30,041 bases of DNA from RGIG7213 sp045657205 (GTDB lineage Bacteria; Bacillota; Clostridia; Oscillospirales; CAG-272). The notes below the pieces were generated by a model, which was given only the letters and a program-made list of their open reading frames with translations, did not search any database and was not told the origin of the DNA. The translations under genes were made by a program, and so were the position numbers. The stretch is from assembly GCA_045657205.1 (NCBI GenBank), contig JAZOSS010000004.1, positions 1-30,041 on the forward strand. The letters run 5' to 3'. Each line of letters begins with the position of its first letter. Within the stretch, counting starts at the first letter, position 1. This document shows positions 1-7,065 of the stretch, piece by piece.

Positions 1-642
1 CTTATATTTGTTAACACTTTATTGGTTTTATCATATGCTTGTGTTAATTCTCTTAGTAAAATAGAAGGATATAATGCTATTTTATTAATTATCATTTTTG
101 GTTTAGCGATGGTTTCACAGCTTATTTTTGCAACTGTATTAAAGCCCGAAAAGATTAATGTGCTTTTTGGTGCAATTGTTTTGCTTAGATTAGCTGTATT
201 TTTAACTGTACCATTACAAAGAAATATTTATCTCTATACAACATCTGTAATAATAACCTTCTGCTTAGATTTGTGGCAATATTCACATTGGAAAATAAAT
301 TCGGTTTTTAAGACTAAAACTTATACACAAAAAGAACTAATATATTCGAAGACATTGATGGAAATTGTTCTTGTATTTTCACTAATTATTTCAGCTTTGA
401 TTTGCCATAAAGAAATGTTTGCTATGGTATTTTTAGCAATTTCTTTTTACAAATTGTTTAATATGAAAAAATCCGGATATAGAGTTTGCATAATTGCAGA
501 ATGTTGTATAAGCGCAGCTTTTATCGTGCTAAAAAGACTGAACATAATTGATAGTATTCTGCTCTATGTTTTGGCTTTATTATTATTTGTTTCTTTTGTA
601 GTCATACTTATTTTGATATGTCGAAAAAACAAGGAAAAATGA
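1..642 (+). CDS. Unrecognised polytopic membrane protein (5' end outside window)
   Basis: The frame is open from the first base, so the start probably lies upstream; a TTG at 22 is the first possible start inside the window but has no ribosome binding site. The visible roughly 213 residues form about six hydrophobic segments separated by short basic loops and end in a Lys-rich tail. I do not recognise a family. I looked for the AgrB motif (Arg, Gly-Gly, His, then Cys) because a small ORF follows, and it is absent. The coding sequence is clearly more AT-rich than the genes from 1392 onward, which suggests a different origin. Its stop overlaps the next start in an ATGA, so the two are probably translated together. 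Role unknown. Confidence 0.6.
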   Translation, partial: LIFVNTLLVLSYACVNSLSKIEGYNAILLIIIFGLAMVSQLIFATVLKPEKINVLFGAIVLLRLAVFLTVPLQRNIYLYTTSVIITFCLDLWQYSHWKINSVFKTKTYTQKELIYSKTLMEIVLVFSLIISALICHKEMFAMVFLAISFYKLFNMKKSGYRVCIIAECCISAAFIVLKRLNIIDSILLYVLALLLFVSFVVILILICRKNKEK

Positions 643-824
643 TATTTATAGTTATTACAATTCTGACTTGTGTTGATAAATTTTATGAAACAGACTTTAA
701 AAAAGAAACTCCTTATGCACCTATGGGCTCACGTATGTTCGATTTAACAGAGGTGTTAGGTAAGGAAAAACTTCCAGATATAAAAGAACTGGCTAATCAA
801 TTAAGTAAAACGACTTGGCGATAA
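639..824 (+). CDS. Small unknown protein, 61 aa, coupled to upstream membrane protein
   Basis: The start is taken as ATG 639, which overlaps the previous stop as ATGA and has AAGGA at 631-635. An in-frame ATG at 618 lies inside the upstream gene and is less likely. The product begins with a short hydrophobic stretch (IFIVITILTC), too short for a convincing signal peptide, followed by a charged, probably helical tail. Such a partner for a membrane protein recalls AgrD-type peptides, but the length, the Cys position and the C-terminal region do not match that family. AT-rich like its neighbour. It may be a remnant of a longer gene. Function unknown. Confidence 0.45.
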   Translation: MIFIVITILTCVDKFYETDFKKETPYAPMGSRMFDLTEVLGKEKLPDIKELANQLSKTTWR

Positions 825-860
825 TTTGTCGCTTGCTATGCGACCAAATCTCTCTTTTGT
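825..860 (+). terminator. Probable terminator after the AT-rich pair
   Basis: A stem pairs ATTTG-TCGC with GCGA-C-CAAAT (one bulged C) around a seven-base loop and is followed by CTCTCTTTT. It sits directly after the stop at 824. The stem is moderate, and the following pyrimidine run also forms the left arm of the next inverted repeat, so termination here is plausible but not certain. Confidence 0.4.
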
Positions 861-893
861 TGATGTACAATAAAGACATCAAATGAAAGAGAG
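850..893 (+). promoter_or_regulatory. Long inverted repeat covering the ribosome binding site of the vWA gene
   Basis: The left arm 850-866 (CTCTCTTTTGTTGATGT) pairs with the right arm 876-893 around a nine-base loop: about 17 pairs with two G-U pairs and one bulged A. The right arm contains AGAGAGG, the only good ribosome binding site for ATG 904, so the folded RNA would hide it. A TACAAT at 866-871 lies at the loop and could instead be a -10 element within an operator, but I see no matching -35. Confidence 0.5.
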
Positions 894-903
894 GTTTTCT
901 ATT

Positions 904-1347
904 ATGAAAAACAACATTACAGAACTTGTATTTATTTTGGACAAAAGCGGATCAATGGCGGGACTTGAAGGTGACACGGTCGGGGGCTTCAACTCATTGA
1001 TAGAAAAACAGAAAAAAGAAGAGGGGAATGCGTATATCACAGCGGTACTGTTTGATAACGACTCAAAATTTCTTTACGACAGAGTCGAGTTGAAAAAAAA
1101 AGAAATAGAGAAAAGAAAAGAAGACGGTTGGGAATTTCTCTTTTTGGGCGCTAATATTGATGCAGTCGAGGTTGCGGGAAATATCGGAATATCAAGAGAA
1201 CGCGCTGTGGAATATAAATGCGACAGCCGCGGAACAAAGCTCAATTACAGCGTGTTGAGCCGTGCCATATCCTCCGTAAGAGAATGCTCAGCTGTAAACG
1301 ATAACTGGAAAGCAGAGATCGAAGAAGATATTGCAAACCGAAAATAA
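904..1347 (+). CDS. vWA-domain protein with apparent internal deletion
   Basis: The product (147 aa) starts with a vWA metal-ion site: D13-K-S15-G-S17 after a hydrophobic strand. ATG 904 is chosen over ATG 883 because AGAGAGG (about 887-893) is correctly spaced for 904 and overlaps the other candidate. Family members I know have about 220 aa; after the first third they carry a Gly-Cys-Thr-Ala-Leu-Leu-Asp stretch and an ITTDGMEN-like strand that complete the metal site. Here VELKKKEIEKRKEDGWEF runs straight from the first part into the conserved C-terminal part (FLFLGANIDAVEVAG, then VEYKCDSRGTKLNY). About 70 residues therefore seem to be missing in frame, including the rest of the metal site. 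An A9 run (1093-1101) marks the junction. The protein is probably inactive for canonical vWA metal binding. Confidence 0.75.
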   Translation: MKNNITELVFILDKSGSMAGLEGDTVGGFNSLIEKQKKEEGNAYITAVLFDNDSKFLYDRVELKKKEIEKRKEDGWEFLFLGANIDAVEVAGNIGISRERAVEYKCDSRGTKLNYSVLSRAISSVRECSAVNDNWKAEIEEDIANRK

Positions 1348-1389
1348 AACCTTGTATACCTCGGATCACCCGAGGTATACAAGGTTTTT
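1347..1389. terminator. Bidirectional intrinsic terminator
   Basis: A perfect 18-bp inverted repeat (left arm 1347-1364, right arm 1370-1387, loop ATCAC) starts with AAAACC and ends with GGTTTTT. It can therefore stop both the rightward vWA transcript and the leftward argS-yebC-thuA transcript that converge here. Confidence 0.92.
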
Positions 1390-1391
1390 GA

Positions 1392-2120
1392 TTATTCAAC
1401 TATTTTTTCTTTGTAATCACAGCGGCCGACAGGTACACCGAGTTCACTCGGTGCCGCCCATCTGACAGCGTTTACAAGTATCTTTCTTACGTATTGATTG
1501 TGGAACGAATGGCATAATTCGTGTCCGGGTTGGAAATAGAATACCTTTCCGAGACCTCTGTAAAAACAGCATCCCGAACGGAAGACGTTTCCGTGTTTAT
1601 ACCAGCTCATAAACACAAGCTCGTCGGGTTGGGGAATAAAGAACGGCTCTCCGTACATTTCCTCAAGATCAAGCTGAAAGTATTCGGGAATACCGCTTGC
1701 AATAGGGTGAGAGGGAAGTACGTTCCATACTATTTCCTGCTGCTCGTCTCCCCAGGAAAGAAATCCGTTCGTTCCGACGATGCGGCAAAAAGGCTTTGAC
1801 ATATGCGCTGAATGTAACGGAATGAAACCCATGCCGTGACACAATACCCTCGTTACGACTTTGTCAACAATACTGTCGGGTACATCTTTATGATGCATAT
1901 GGCCCCACCACATCAGAACGTCTGTGTTGTTGAGAACTTCATCGGTAAGTCCGCATTCCGGATCGTCAAGACAGGCAAGAGTTATCTCAAATTCGGGTGC
2001 ATCCTCTGCAAAATACTTTGCGATCGTTGCGTGTATTCCATCGGGATATATCGCTTTGACAGCTTCGTTAGATCTTTCGTGCCTGAACTCGTTCCATATC
2101 GTTACTTTTATTTTTTTCAT
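1392..2120 (-). CDS. ThuA-like domain protein
   Basis: The 242-aa product matches the ThuA (trehalose utilisation) family, a class I glutamine-amidotransferase-like fold of uncertain activity. Visible hallmarks are an N-terminal VTIWNEF strand, GIHATIAKYF, a DVLMWWGHMHH strand at about 67-77, a loop around GFIPLHSAHMSKPF in the position of the usual nucleophile elbow, and a C-terminal GHELCHSFHN segment followed by AVRWAAP, typical of this family's end. No signal peptide, so cytoplasmic. It is the last gene of argS-yebC-thuA, 26 nt after yebC. ThuA proteins usually sit in sugar-utilisation operons; no such genes are here, so the substrate cannot be inferred. Confidence 0.85.
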   Translation of the reverse strand: MKKIKVTIWNEFRHERSNEAVKAIYPDGIHATIAKYFAEDAPEFEITLACLDDPECGLTDEVLNNTDVLMWWGHMHHKDVPDSIVDKVVTRVLCHGMGFIPLHSAHMSKPFCRIVGTNGFLSWGDEQQEIVWNVLPSHPIASGIPEYFQLDLEEMYGEPFFIPQPDELVFMSWYKHGNVFRSGCCFYRGLGKVFYFQPGHELCHSFHNQYVRKILVNAVRWAAPSELGVPVGRCDYKEKIVE

Positions 2121-2146
2121 AAAAGATTTCTTTCAAATAATATCTG

Positions 2147-2869
2147 TCAACCGTTCCAGTTGTGCCAAACGTCCACGACGTCTTCGTTGTCTTCAAGATG
2201 TTCAAGCAAAAGATTCATCTTCTTTATCGAATCGTCATCTGTAAGATCTACGTAAACCGAAGGAACTTTTTCAACTTCCGCCGATGCAAATTTGAAGCCT
2301 TCAGCTTCGATAGCTTCTCTGACTGCCGAAAGATCTTCGGGCTCCGTCGTTATTTCAAACGTTTCGTCTGTTGCTTCAAAATCGGAAGCACCTGCTTCAA
2401 GGGCACATTCCATAAGCTTTTCTTCATCAACGTCACCGTCGTTTTCAACAACGATTATGCCTTTATCCGAGAAAAGATATCCGACACATCCCGTCTGTCC
2501 GAGATTACCGCCGAATTTGTCGAAGTAGTGACGTACTTCACCGCCCGTGCGGTTACGGTTGTCAGTTGCGGCTTCAACGATAACAGCAACACCGCAGGGA
2601 CCGTAGCCTTCGTACGTTATTTCTTCGTAATCAACGCTGTCGTCGCTGCTTGCTTTCTTGATTACGCGTTCTATGTTATCGTTAGGAACGTTGTTTGCTT
2701 TTGCCTTTGCTATAAGGTCTTTGAGCTTGCCGTTTGATTCGGGATTGGGACCTGCCGCTTTTACGGCAACGGCAATTTCCTTACCTATCTTTGTGAAGAT
2801 CTTTGCACGCTGTGCGTCGGTCTTCTCCTTTTTGTGCATTATATTTTTCCATTTGCTGTGTCCAGACAT
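2147..2869 (-). CDS. yebC: YebC/PmpR (TACO1) family protein
   Basis: The full-length 240-aa product starts with the family signature MSGHSKWKNIMHKKEK and continues with AKIFTKIGKEI and a Gly/Pro-rich YEGYGPCGVAVIVEAATDN block. Three alpha/beta domains are expected. Members were first described as transcriptional regulators; more recent work on several bacteria and on mitochondrial TACO1 supports binding to ribosomes and relief of stalling at difficult sequences such as proline runs. AAGGA lies about nine bases before the ATG. It is the middle gene of the argS operon, 22 nt after argS, and pairing with a tRNA synthetase fits a translation role. Family assignment is near certain; molecular role is from family knowledge. 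Confidence 0.96.
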   Translation of the reverse strand: MSGHSKWKNIMHKKEKTDAQRAKIFTKIGKEIAVAVKAAGPNPESNGKLKDLIAKAKANNVPNDNIERVIKKASSDDSVDYEEITYEGYGPCGVAVIVEAATDNRNRTGGEVRHYFDKFGGNLGQTGCVGYLFSDKGIIVVENDGDVDEEKLMECALEAGASDFEATDETFEITTEPEDLSAVREAIEAEGFKFASAEVEKVPSVYVDLTDDDSIKKMNLLLEHLEDNEDVVDVWHNWNG

Positions 2870-2891
2870 GATATTTATCCTTTCGCTTGGT

Positions 2892-4625
2892 TTAAATTTT
2901 TTCGGGATGCTTCATACAAATAAGTTCAAGTGCTGAAGCAAGTGTGTATTTTGTGCATATTGTGAGTGCCAGACGGCGTGCCTTCGTTTCTTCATCTTCT
3001 GCAGAAAGTATCTGACAGTTGTGATAAAATCTGTTGAAATCGGCACATATATCGAGAATATATCTTGTTATAACAGACGGCTCATATTCTTTTATCGCAT
3101 CCGAAATAACGTCGGGGAATATTGACAGAGTTTTGATAAGAGAGAACTCGTCTTCGCATACGTCGCCCGATATCGTGGGCTTTATGCCCATTTCTTCCGC
3201 TTTTGATGCAATACTGCATGTTCTTGCATACGTATACTGTGCGTAAGGTCCCGTGTTGCCGTCAAAATTGAGGGCATCTTTCATTATAAAGTTTATATCT
3301 CTGATCTTGTTGGCAGAAAGGTAATAGAATATTACAGCACCTATACCGACGGCTTCTGCCGTTTCTTTGTTTCCTGCAAGTGCGGGGTTTTTCTCAGCCA
3401 TAATGTCAGCGGCTTTTTCAGTTGCGTTTGCAAAAAGATCCTTCAAAAGAACGACGTTGCCCGTTCTTGTTGCGAGCTTTTCTCCGTTGATGCTTACCGT
3501 ACCGTAAGGAACGTGTACGAGATCTTCATACCAATCGTAGCCCATAAGAGCCATAACCCTGAACCACTGTGCAAAATGCAAGCTTTGCGCCGCAGACGTT
3601 ACGTATATACATTTATGGAAATCAAACGTCTTCTTTCTGTAAAGGGCGGCGGAAATATCACGCGTAGGATAAAGCGTTGCGCCGTCTGTCTTGAGTATAA
3701 GACAGGGGGGCATACCGTATTCTTCAAGCTCAACGACGGACGCACCTTCGTTAAGGGTAAGAAGGTTCTTTTCCTTCATTTCCTCGATAACGGCAGGCAT
3801 CTTGTCCGAATAGAAGCTTTCGCCTGTGTAATAATCAAACTCGATGCCGAGCTGTTCGTAAGTCTGCTTATATTCTTTTATACTGATGTCGATGAATTTT
3901 TCCCAAAGAGCGATCTGCTCGGGTTCTTTGCGTTCAAGTGCGGCAAACTGCGCGCGGGCTTCATCGGAAAGGGAAGGATCTTTTTCCGCTTCTTCGTGGA
4001 ATTTAACGTACAGAGCAACAAGCTCGTCGATGCCGCCTTCTTCGACTTTCTTTTCGTTACCCCATTTTTTGTAAGCAACGATGAGCTTACCGAACTGTGT
4101 ACCCCAGTCGCCGAGGTGGTTTACACCGATACAGTTGTAGCCTGCGGCTTCAAAAAGCTTTTTCAGCGAGTGACCGATAACGGTCGTGCCGAGGTGTCCA
4201 ACGTGGAAAGGCTTTGCGACGTTCGGAGAGGAGTAGTCGAGAACGATGGTCTTTCCTTGTCCTACGTCTGTTTTTCCGTAGTTTTCTTTTTGAGTAAGTA
4301 TTTTTTCGACCGTCTTTTTGAAAAATGTGTTTTTATCAATAAAGACGTTTAAGTATCCGTTTACGGACTCTACCTTTATACCGTCGATATTCTGAAGCGA
4401 CTGTGCAAGAGTGTTGGAAATATTGACAGGAGAGGTACGCAAAAGCTTTGCAAATTTAAAGCAAGGCATCGCAAGATCGCCCATTGCCTTGTCGGGGGGG
4501 CAGGTGAGAAGTGAGAGTATTTCATCCTTTTCGGGATGTCCTTCGGGAAAGGATGATACGAAAGCCGAATGTATCTTTTCGGCAAGAGAAATTTTAGTAC
4601 TAAGCATAAATCTAACCCATTTCAT
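2892..4625 (-). CDS. argS: Arginyl-tRNA synthetase
   Basis: This class I synthetase charges tRNA-Arg with arginine in the cytoplasm. The 577-aa length is normal. An N-terminal tRNA-recognition domain (about 10-115) precedes the HIGH-type signature HVGH at 141-144 in a PNVAKPFHVGHLG context, then NHLGDWGTQFGKL. The KMSKS site is replaced by GEKLATRTGN near residue 385, as is common in this enzyme. The C-terminal helical anticodon domain starts around GPYAQYTYAR. The start could be ATG 4625 or ATG 4607 (MLSTKISL); neither has a strong ribosome binding site, and a -10 box at 4642-4647 would leave a very short leader for 4625, which favours 4607. First gene of the argS-yebC-thuA operon. Confidence 0.97.
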   Translation of the reverse strand: MKWVRFMLSTKISLAEKIHSAFVSSFPEGHPEKDEILSLLTCPPDKAMGDLAMPCFKFAKLLRTSPVNISNTLAQSLQNIDGIKVESVNGYLNVFIDKNTFFKKTVEKILTQKENYGKTDVGQGKTIVLDYSSPNVAKPFHVGHLGTTVIGHSLKKLFEAAGYNCIGVNHLGDWGTQFGKLIVAYKKWGNEKKVEEGGIDELVALYVKFHEEAEKDPSLSDEARAQFAALERKEPEQIALWEKFIDISIKEYKQTYEQLGIEFDYYTGESFYSDKMPAVIEEMKEKNLLTLNEGASVVELEEYGMPPCLILKTDGATLYPTRDISAALYRKKTFDFHKCIYVTSAAQSLHFAQWFRVMALMGYDWYEDLVHVPYGTVSINGEKLATRTGNVVLLKDLFANATEKAADIMAEKNPALAGNKETAEAVGIGAVIFYYLSANKIRDINFIMKDALNFDGNTGPYAQYTYARTCSIASKAEEMGIKPTISGDVCEDEFSLIKTLSIFPDVISDAIKEYEPSVITRYILDICADFNRFYHNCQILSAEDEETKARRLALTICTKYTLASALELICMKHPEKI

Positions 4626-4641
4626 TATTATTCTACTTTAC

Positions 4642-4670
4642 ATTATAATACATAGCTTTGATTTTTACAA
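4642..4670 (-). promoter_or_regulatory. Promoter of argS operon
   Basis: Read on the minus strand: TTGTAA (4670-4665), a 17-base spacer, then a perfect TATAAT (4647-4642). The predicted transcription start is near 4635. Confidence 0.75.
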
Positions 4671-4701
4671 GAGTTATCGGAAATTTTATTAAAAAAAGTG
4701 A

Positions 4702-4730
4702 TTGTAATTTTACAAAATTTATGATATATT
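4702..4730 (+). promoter_or_regulatory. Promoter of beta-lactamase-family gene
   Basis: TTGTAA (4702-4707), 17 bases, TATATT (4725-4730), about 25 bases before AAAGGTGG and ATG 4762. It is divergent from the argS promoter in a 136-bp region. Confidence 0.65.
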
Positions 4731-4761
4731 TTTTGTAGTATACGAAGAAAGGTGGAAAATA

Positions 4762-5607
4762 ATGATAAACAAGATGACAAAAGCAATAAAAGAAAAAGGA
4801 TTTAATCTTTTTTCGCTCACCGTTATTGAAAACGGTGAAGAAAAAACGGTGTCTTTTCAACCGGTAAATCCTTGTAACGATATATACTCCGTTTCAAAGG
4901 CGTTTATCGTAACGGGAATAGGTCTTTTGTATGATGACGGACTTATAGATGTTGAAGAAAAAGTTGTTGATATTTTTGCAGACTCGTTGCCTGATGAATA
5001 TGACGAAAGATGGAATAAAGTAACGGTTCATCATCTTTTGACACACGCGGCAGGCTTGCCTTTGGGATATCTTGATATCGACTGCTATAACATCCACGAA
5101 TTTTATACGGATGATTTTCTTGAATATCTGTTTAAAACAAAGCTTGAGTTTGAACCCGGTGAAAAAGGACAGTACAGCGACGGAGCATTCTATATGCTTT
5201 CACGTGTCATAACGGCGAAATGCGGTATGAAGGCGGACGATCTTCTTATGAAGCGTGTATTTTATCCGTTGGGCTTCCGTGAAGCGGCGTGGAGCAAATG
5301 CCCTCACGGTTATCCGATAGGAGCTACGGGGCTGTATATTCGTTCCTCAGATATAGCAAGACATGCTGCCGTGTATCTTAACGACGGTGTGTACGAAGGA
5401 AAGAGAATACTGTCAAGTGAATGGGTGAATATAGTTCTTACAAGAGGATACGAGCTTTGCCGTGTTCGCGATAACGTCTTTGCAAAGGGCGGAATGGCAG
5501 GACAGATGACCATCGTTGATAAAAAAAGAAACATTGCCGTAGGTTGGACGGGATACGAAGTCAATAAAGACGTCGGTGAACTTTTCGACTTGTTTGGCGA
5601 TAAATAA
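4762..5607 (+). CDS. Small serine hydrolase, beta-lactamase (class C-like) family
   Basis: The 281-aa product has the SxxK site (S43-V-S-K46), the second motif as Y138-S-D (usual Y-x-N), HLLTHAAGLPLG typical of beta-lactamase-related esterases and D-peptidases, and a late KGG near 242-244 in the place of KTG/HxG. It lacks a signal peptide and is shorter than the usual 330-400 aa. It is therefore probably a cytoplasmic esterase or peptidase-like enzyme rather than a drug-resistance beta-lactamase. AAAGGTGG at about 4748-4755 supports the start. It stands alone between its own promoter and a terminator. Substrate unknown. Confidence 0.88.
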   Translation: MINKMTKAIKEKGFNLFSLTVIENGEEKTVSFQPVNPCNDIYSVSKAFIVTGIGLLYDDGLIDVEEKVVDIFADSLPDEYDERWNKVTVHHLLTHAAGLPLGYLDIDCYNIHEFYTDDFLEYLFKTKLEFEPGEKGQYSDGAFYMLSRVITAKCGMKADDLLMKRVFYPLGFREAAWSKCPHGYPIGATGLYIRSSDIARHAAVYLNDGVYEGKRILSSEWVNIVLTRGYELCRVRDNVFAKGGMAGQMTIVDKKRNIAVGWTGYEVNKDVGELFDLFGDK

Positions 5608-5624
5608 ACTTCGGTTGTATAAAA

Positions 5625-5676
5625 AGAGCAAGAGTAAAAGGAAATTATCCTTATATTCTTGCTCTGTTCTTTTTTA
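5625..5676. terminator. Bidirectional intrinsic terminator between convergent genes
   Basis: The left arm AGAGCAAGAGTAAAAGGA pairs with TCCTTATATTCTTGCTCT with one mismatch. A T-rich tract (GTTCTTTTTT) follows on the plus strand and an A-rich run precedes on the left, so it can serve both converging transcripts. Confidence 0.85.
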
Positions 5677-5682
5677 TATCGG

Positions 5683-7053
5683 TTAGCCTATTATTCTCAT
5701 AAGATACGAGTCGTTCATAAACGTTTCCATATTGTAAAGAATAAGTATTTTTGATACGTTTTCATTATTTGCGTACTGAAGAACGGTTTTGTTTGTGCTG
5801 CCGTCGGGGGTGTAATACCTCATATCGAGTATTACAAGGTCGTAGTGATATGCAAGAAACGGCACGACACTGTGCGCGAAGCTGTCCTTTATAAGCACGA
5901 GAGTCTGTCTGTTTTCCGCACCGTCTTTTTTTACGTAAGTTATCGGATTGTTTCCGCCGTATTCAAAATTATCGTGTCCGATAAATGCACTGTATTTATC
6001 GGTAGAATCGAGATATACTCTGTTGTAAAAGCCTTTGTACTCGGTTATATCGTTTCCGACGGGTATCGTCGTTGTGAAATTTTCATCACCGTCAAATCTG
6101 AAAAATGTTACCGTGTCCTTGCCGCCTGGCGTAACGCCCGATTTTGCGTATACCGTTCCCAAAAAGTTTTCACTTGCAACCTCTTTTGTAAAACTTTCGA
6201 TCGGAAGCGGTTCGTCTCCCAAACTATTCATTATTTCAACGTAAGCGTAGTAAGCACCGAGAGTCGTCCAGTGGTGGTCCGTCTTGTAATACACGTATTC
6301 ACCGCTGTCGGCGTGAGTTTTTAAGGGGGTAAGTAAGTCGATCGAATTTATACCTGCTTTGCCCACACTATCGTTATAAGCCTGCCACAAAGAACGGTTG
6401 TCTTCCTTTGGTAAGAAATAAGGCAGACTGGTTTCGTAAACGTCCGTCGTTCTTCCTGCCAACGCAGTGTGAAGGGACACGTCCGTGTCTTTGAGCATCT
6501 TATCGAGATACGCAATATAGCTTACGTTTTTTGTTACGGTATTCTTTGCATCTTCTATCGTTCTGTCGGTCTTGTTGCCGTTTTCATCGGTCGTGCTTCC
6601 CGTTACGGTATCGGGATCAATGAGCATACCGTCTGACAGTATTATGCCGTTTGACTGACCTTTGCAAAGGAGCATCTCTGCATATCCTTTAAGTGCTCGC
6701 AGAGCGTTTCTTGCAGGGAACTGATCTGCATAATATTCTGCCATTTCATCCGCTAAGCTGTCGCTTTTTTCAAGTGCTTGCTTTTCTTCCTCCGTCATAA
6801 AAATTTCGTTAAGATCTTCTCTGAAGTCCTTTATAAATCTGCTGACGGATATCTCGGGCATCTGCTTGAGCGCCCTTTTTTCTTCACCGGAGTATTCGCT
6901 GTCGGGCAGTATCCAGAAAAGGACGGCTGTTATAAGAATTACAGCGGCGAAGGATACGGAGGTTATGACGTTTGCCTTTTTTGTTTTTGATGAAAATTCA
7001 AGCTGTTTATCGAGAAGCACTTCCGCTTCGGGCTTTTTGTTATTCACAGTCAT
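5683..7053 (-). CDS. DHHW-family (AlgJ/AlgX-like) membrane-anchored protein
   Basis: One N-terminal membrane segment (about 30-50) is followed by an extracellular SGNH-like domain. The family motif is K-TDHHWTTLGAYYAY near residue 257, and a block LVLIKDSFAHSVVPFLAYHYD near the C-terminus matches the Asp-Ser region of AlgJ/X-type proteins. These partner with MBOAT acyltransferases and take part in O-acetylation of exported or cell-wall polysaccharides. The MBOAT gene lies directly upstream, 12 nt away. Start choice is uncertain: AGGAGG (7057-7062) abuts ATG 7056, is three bases from ATG 7053, and nine bases from an in-frame GTG at 7047, which has the best spacing. Polymer target unknown. Confidence 0.88.
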   Translation of the reverse strand: MTVNNKKPEAEVLLDKQLEFSSKTKKANVITSVSFAAVILITAVLFWILPDSEYSGEEKRALKQMPEISVSRFIKDFREDLNEIFMTEEEKQALEKSDSLADEMAEYYADQFPARNALRALKGYAEMLLCKGQSNGIILSDGMLIDPDTVTGSTTDENGNKTDRTIEDAKNTVTKNVSYIAYLDKMLKDTDVSLHTALAGRTTDVYETSLPYFLPKEDNRSLWQAYNDSVGKAGINSIDLLTPLKTHADSGEYVYYKTDHHWTTLGAYYAYVEIMNSLGDEPLPIESFTKEVASENFLGTVYAKSGVTPGGKDTVTFFRFDGDENFTTTIPVGNDITEYKGFYNRVYLDSTDKYSAFIGHDNFEYGGNNPITYVKKDGAENRQTLVLIKDSFAHSVVPFLAYHYDLVILDMRYYTPDGSTNKTVLQYANNENVSKILILYNMETFMNDSYLMRIIG

Positions 7054-7065
7054 CATCCTCCTATC

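Noticed and set aside
1..824. AgrB/AgrD quorum-sensing pair
   Set aside because: The membrane protein lacks the His and Cys of AgrB, and the small product lacks the AgrD layout around a Cys-containing core with a Pro-rich acidic tail.
3470..3500. Loss of the KMSKS site in argS as a sign of inactivity
   Set aside because: Many arginyl-tRNA synthetases lack the canonical KMSKS; the surrounding GEKLATRTGN region is normal for the family.
3513..4352. Long plus-strand frame opposite argS
   Set aside because: Its translation is a Phe/Val/Cys-rich antisense product with no ribosome binding site, and argS on the other strand is a complete conserved enzyme.
4762..5607. Antibiotic-resistance beta-lactamase
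   Set aside because: No signal peptide, short length and altered second and third motifs fit a cytoplasmic esterase/peptidase relative better.
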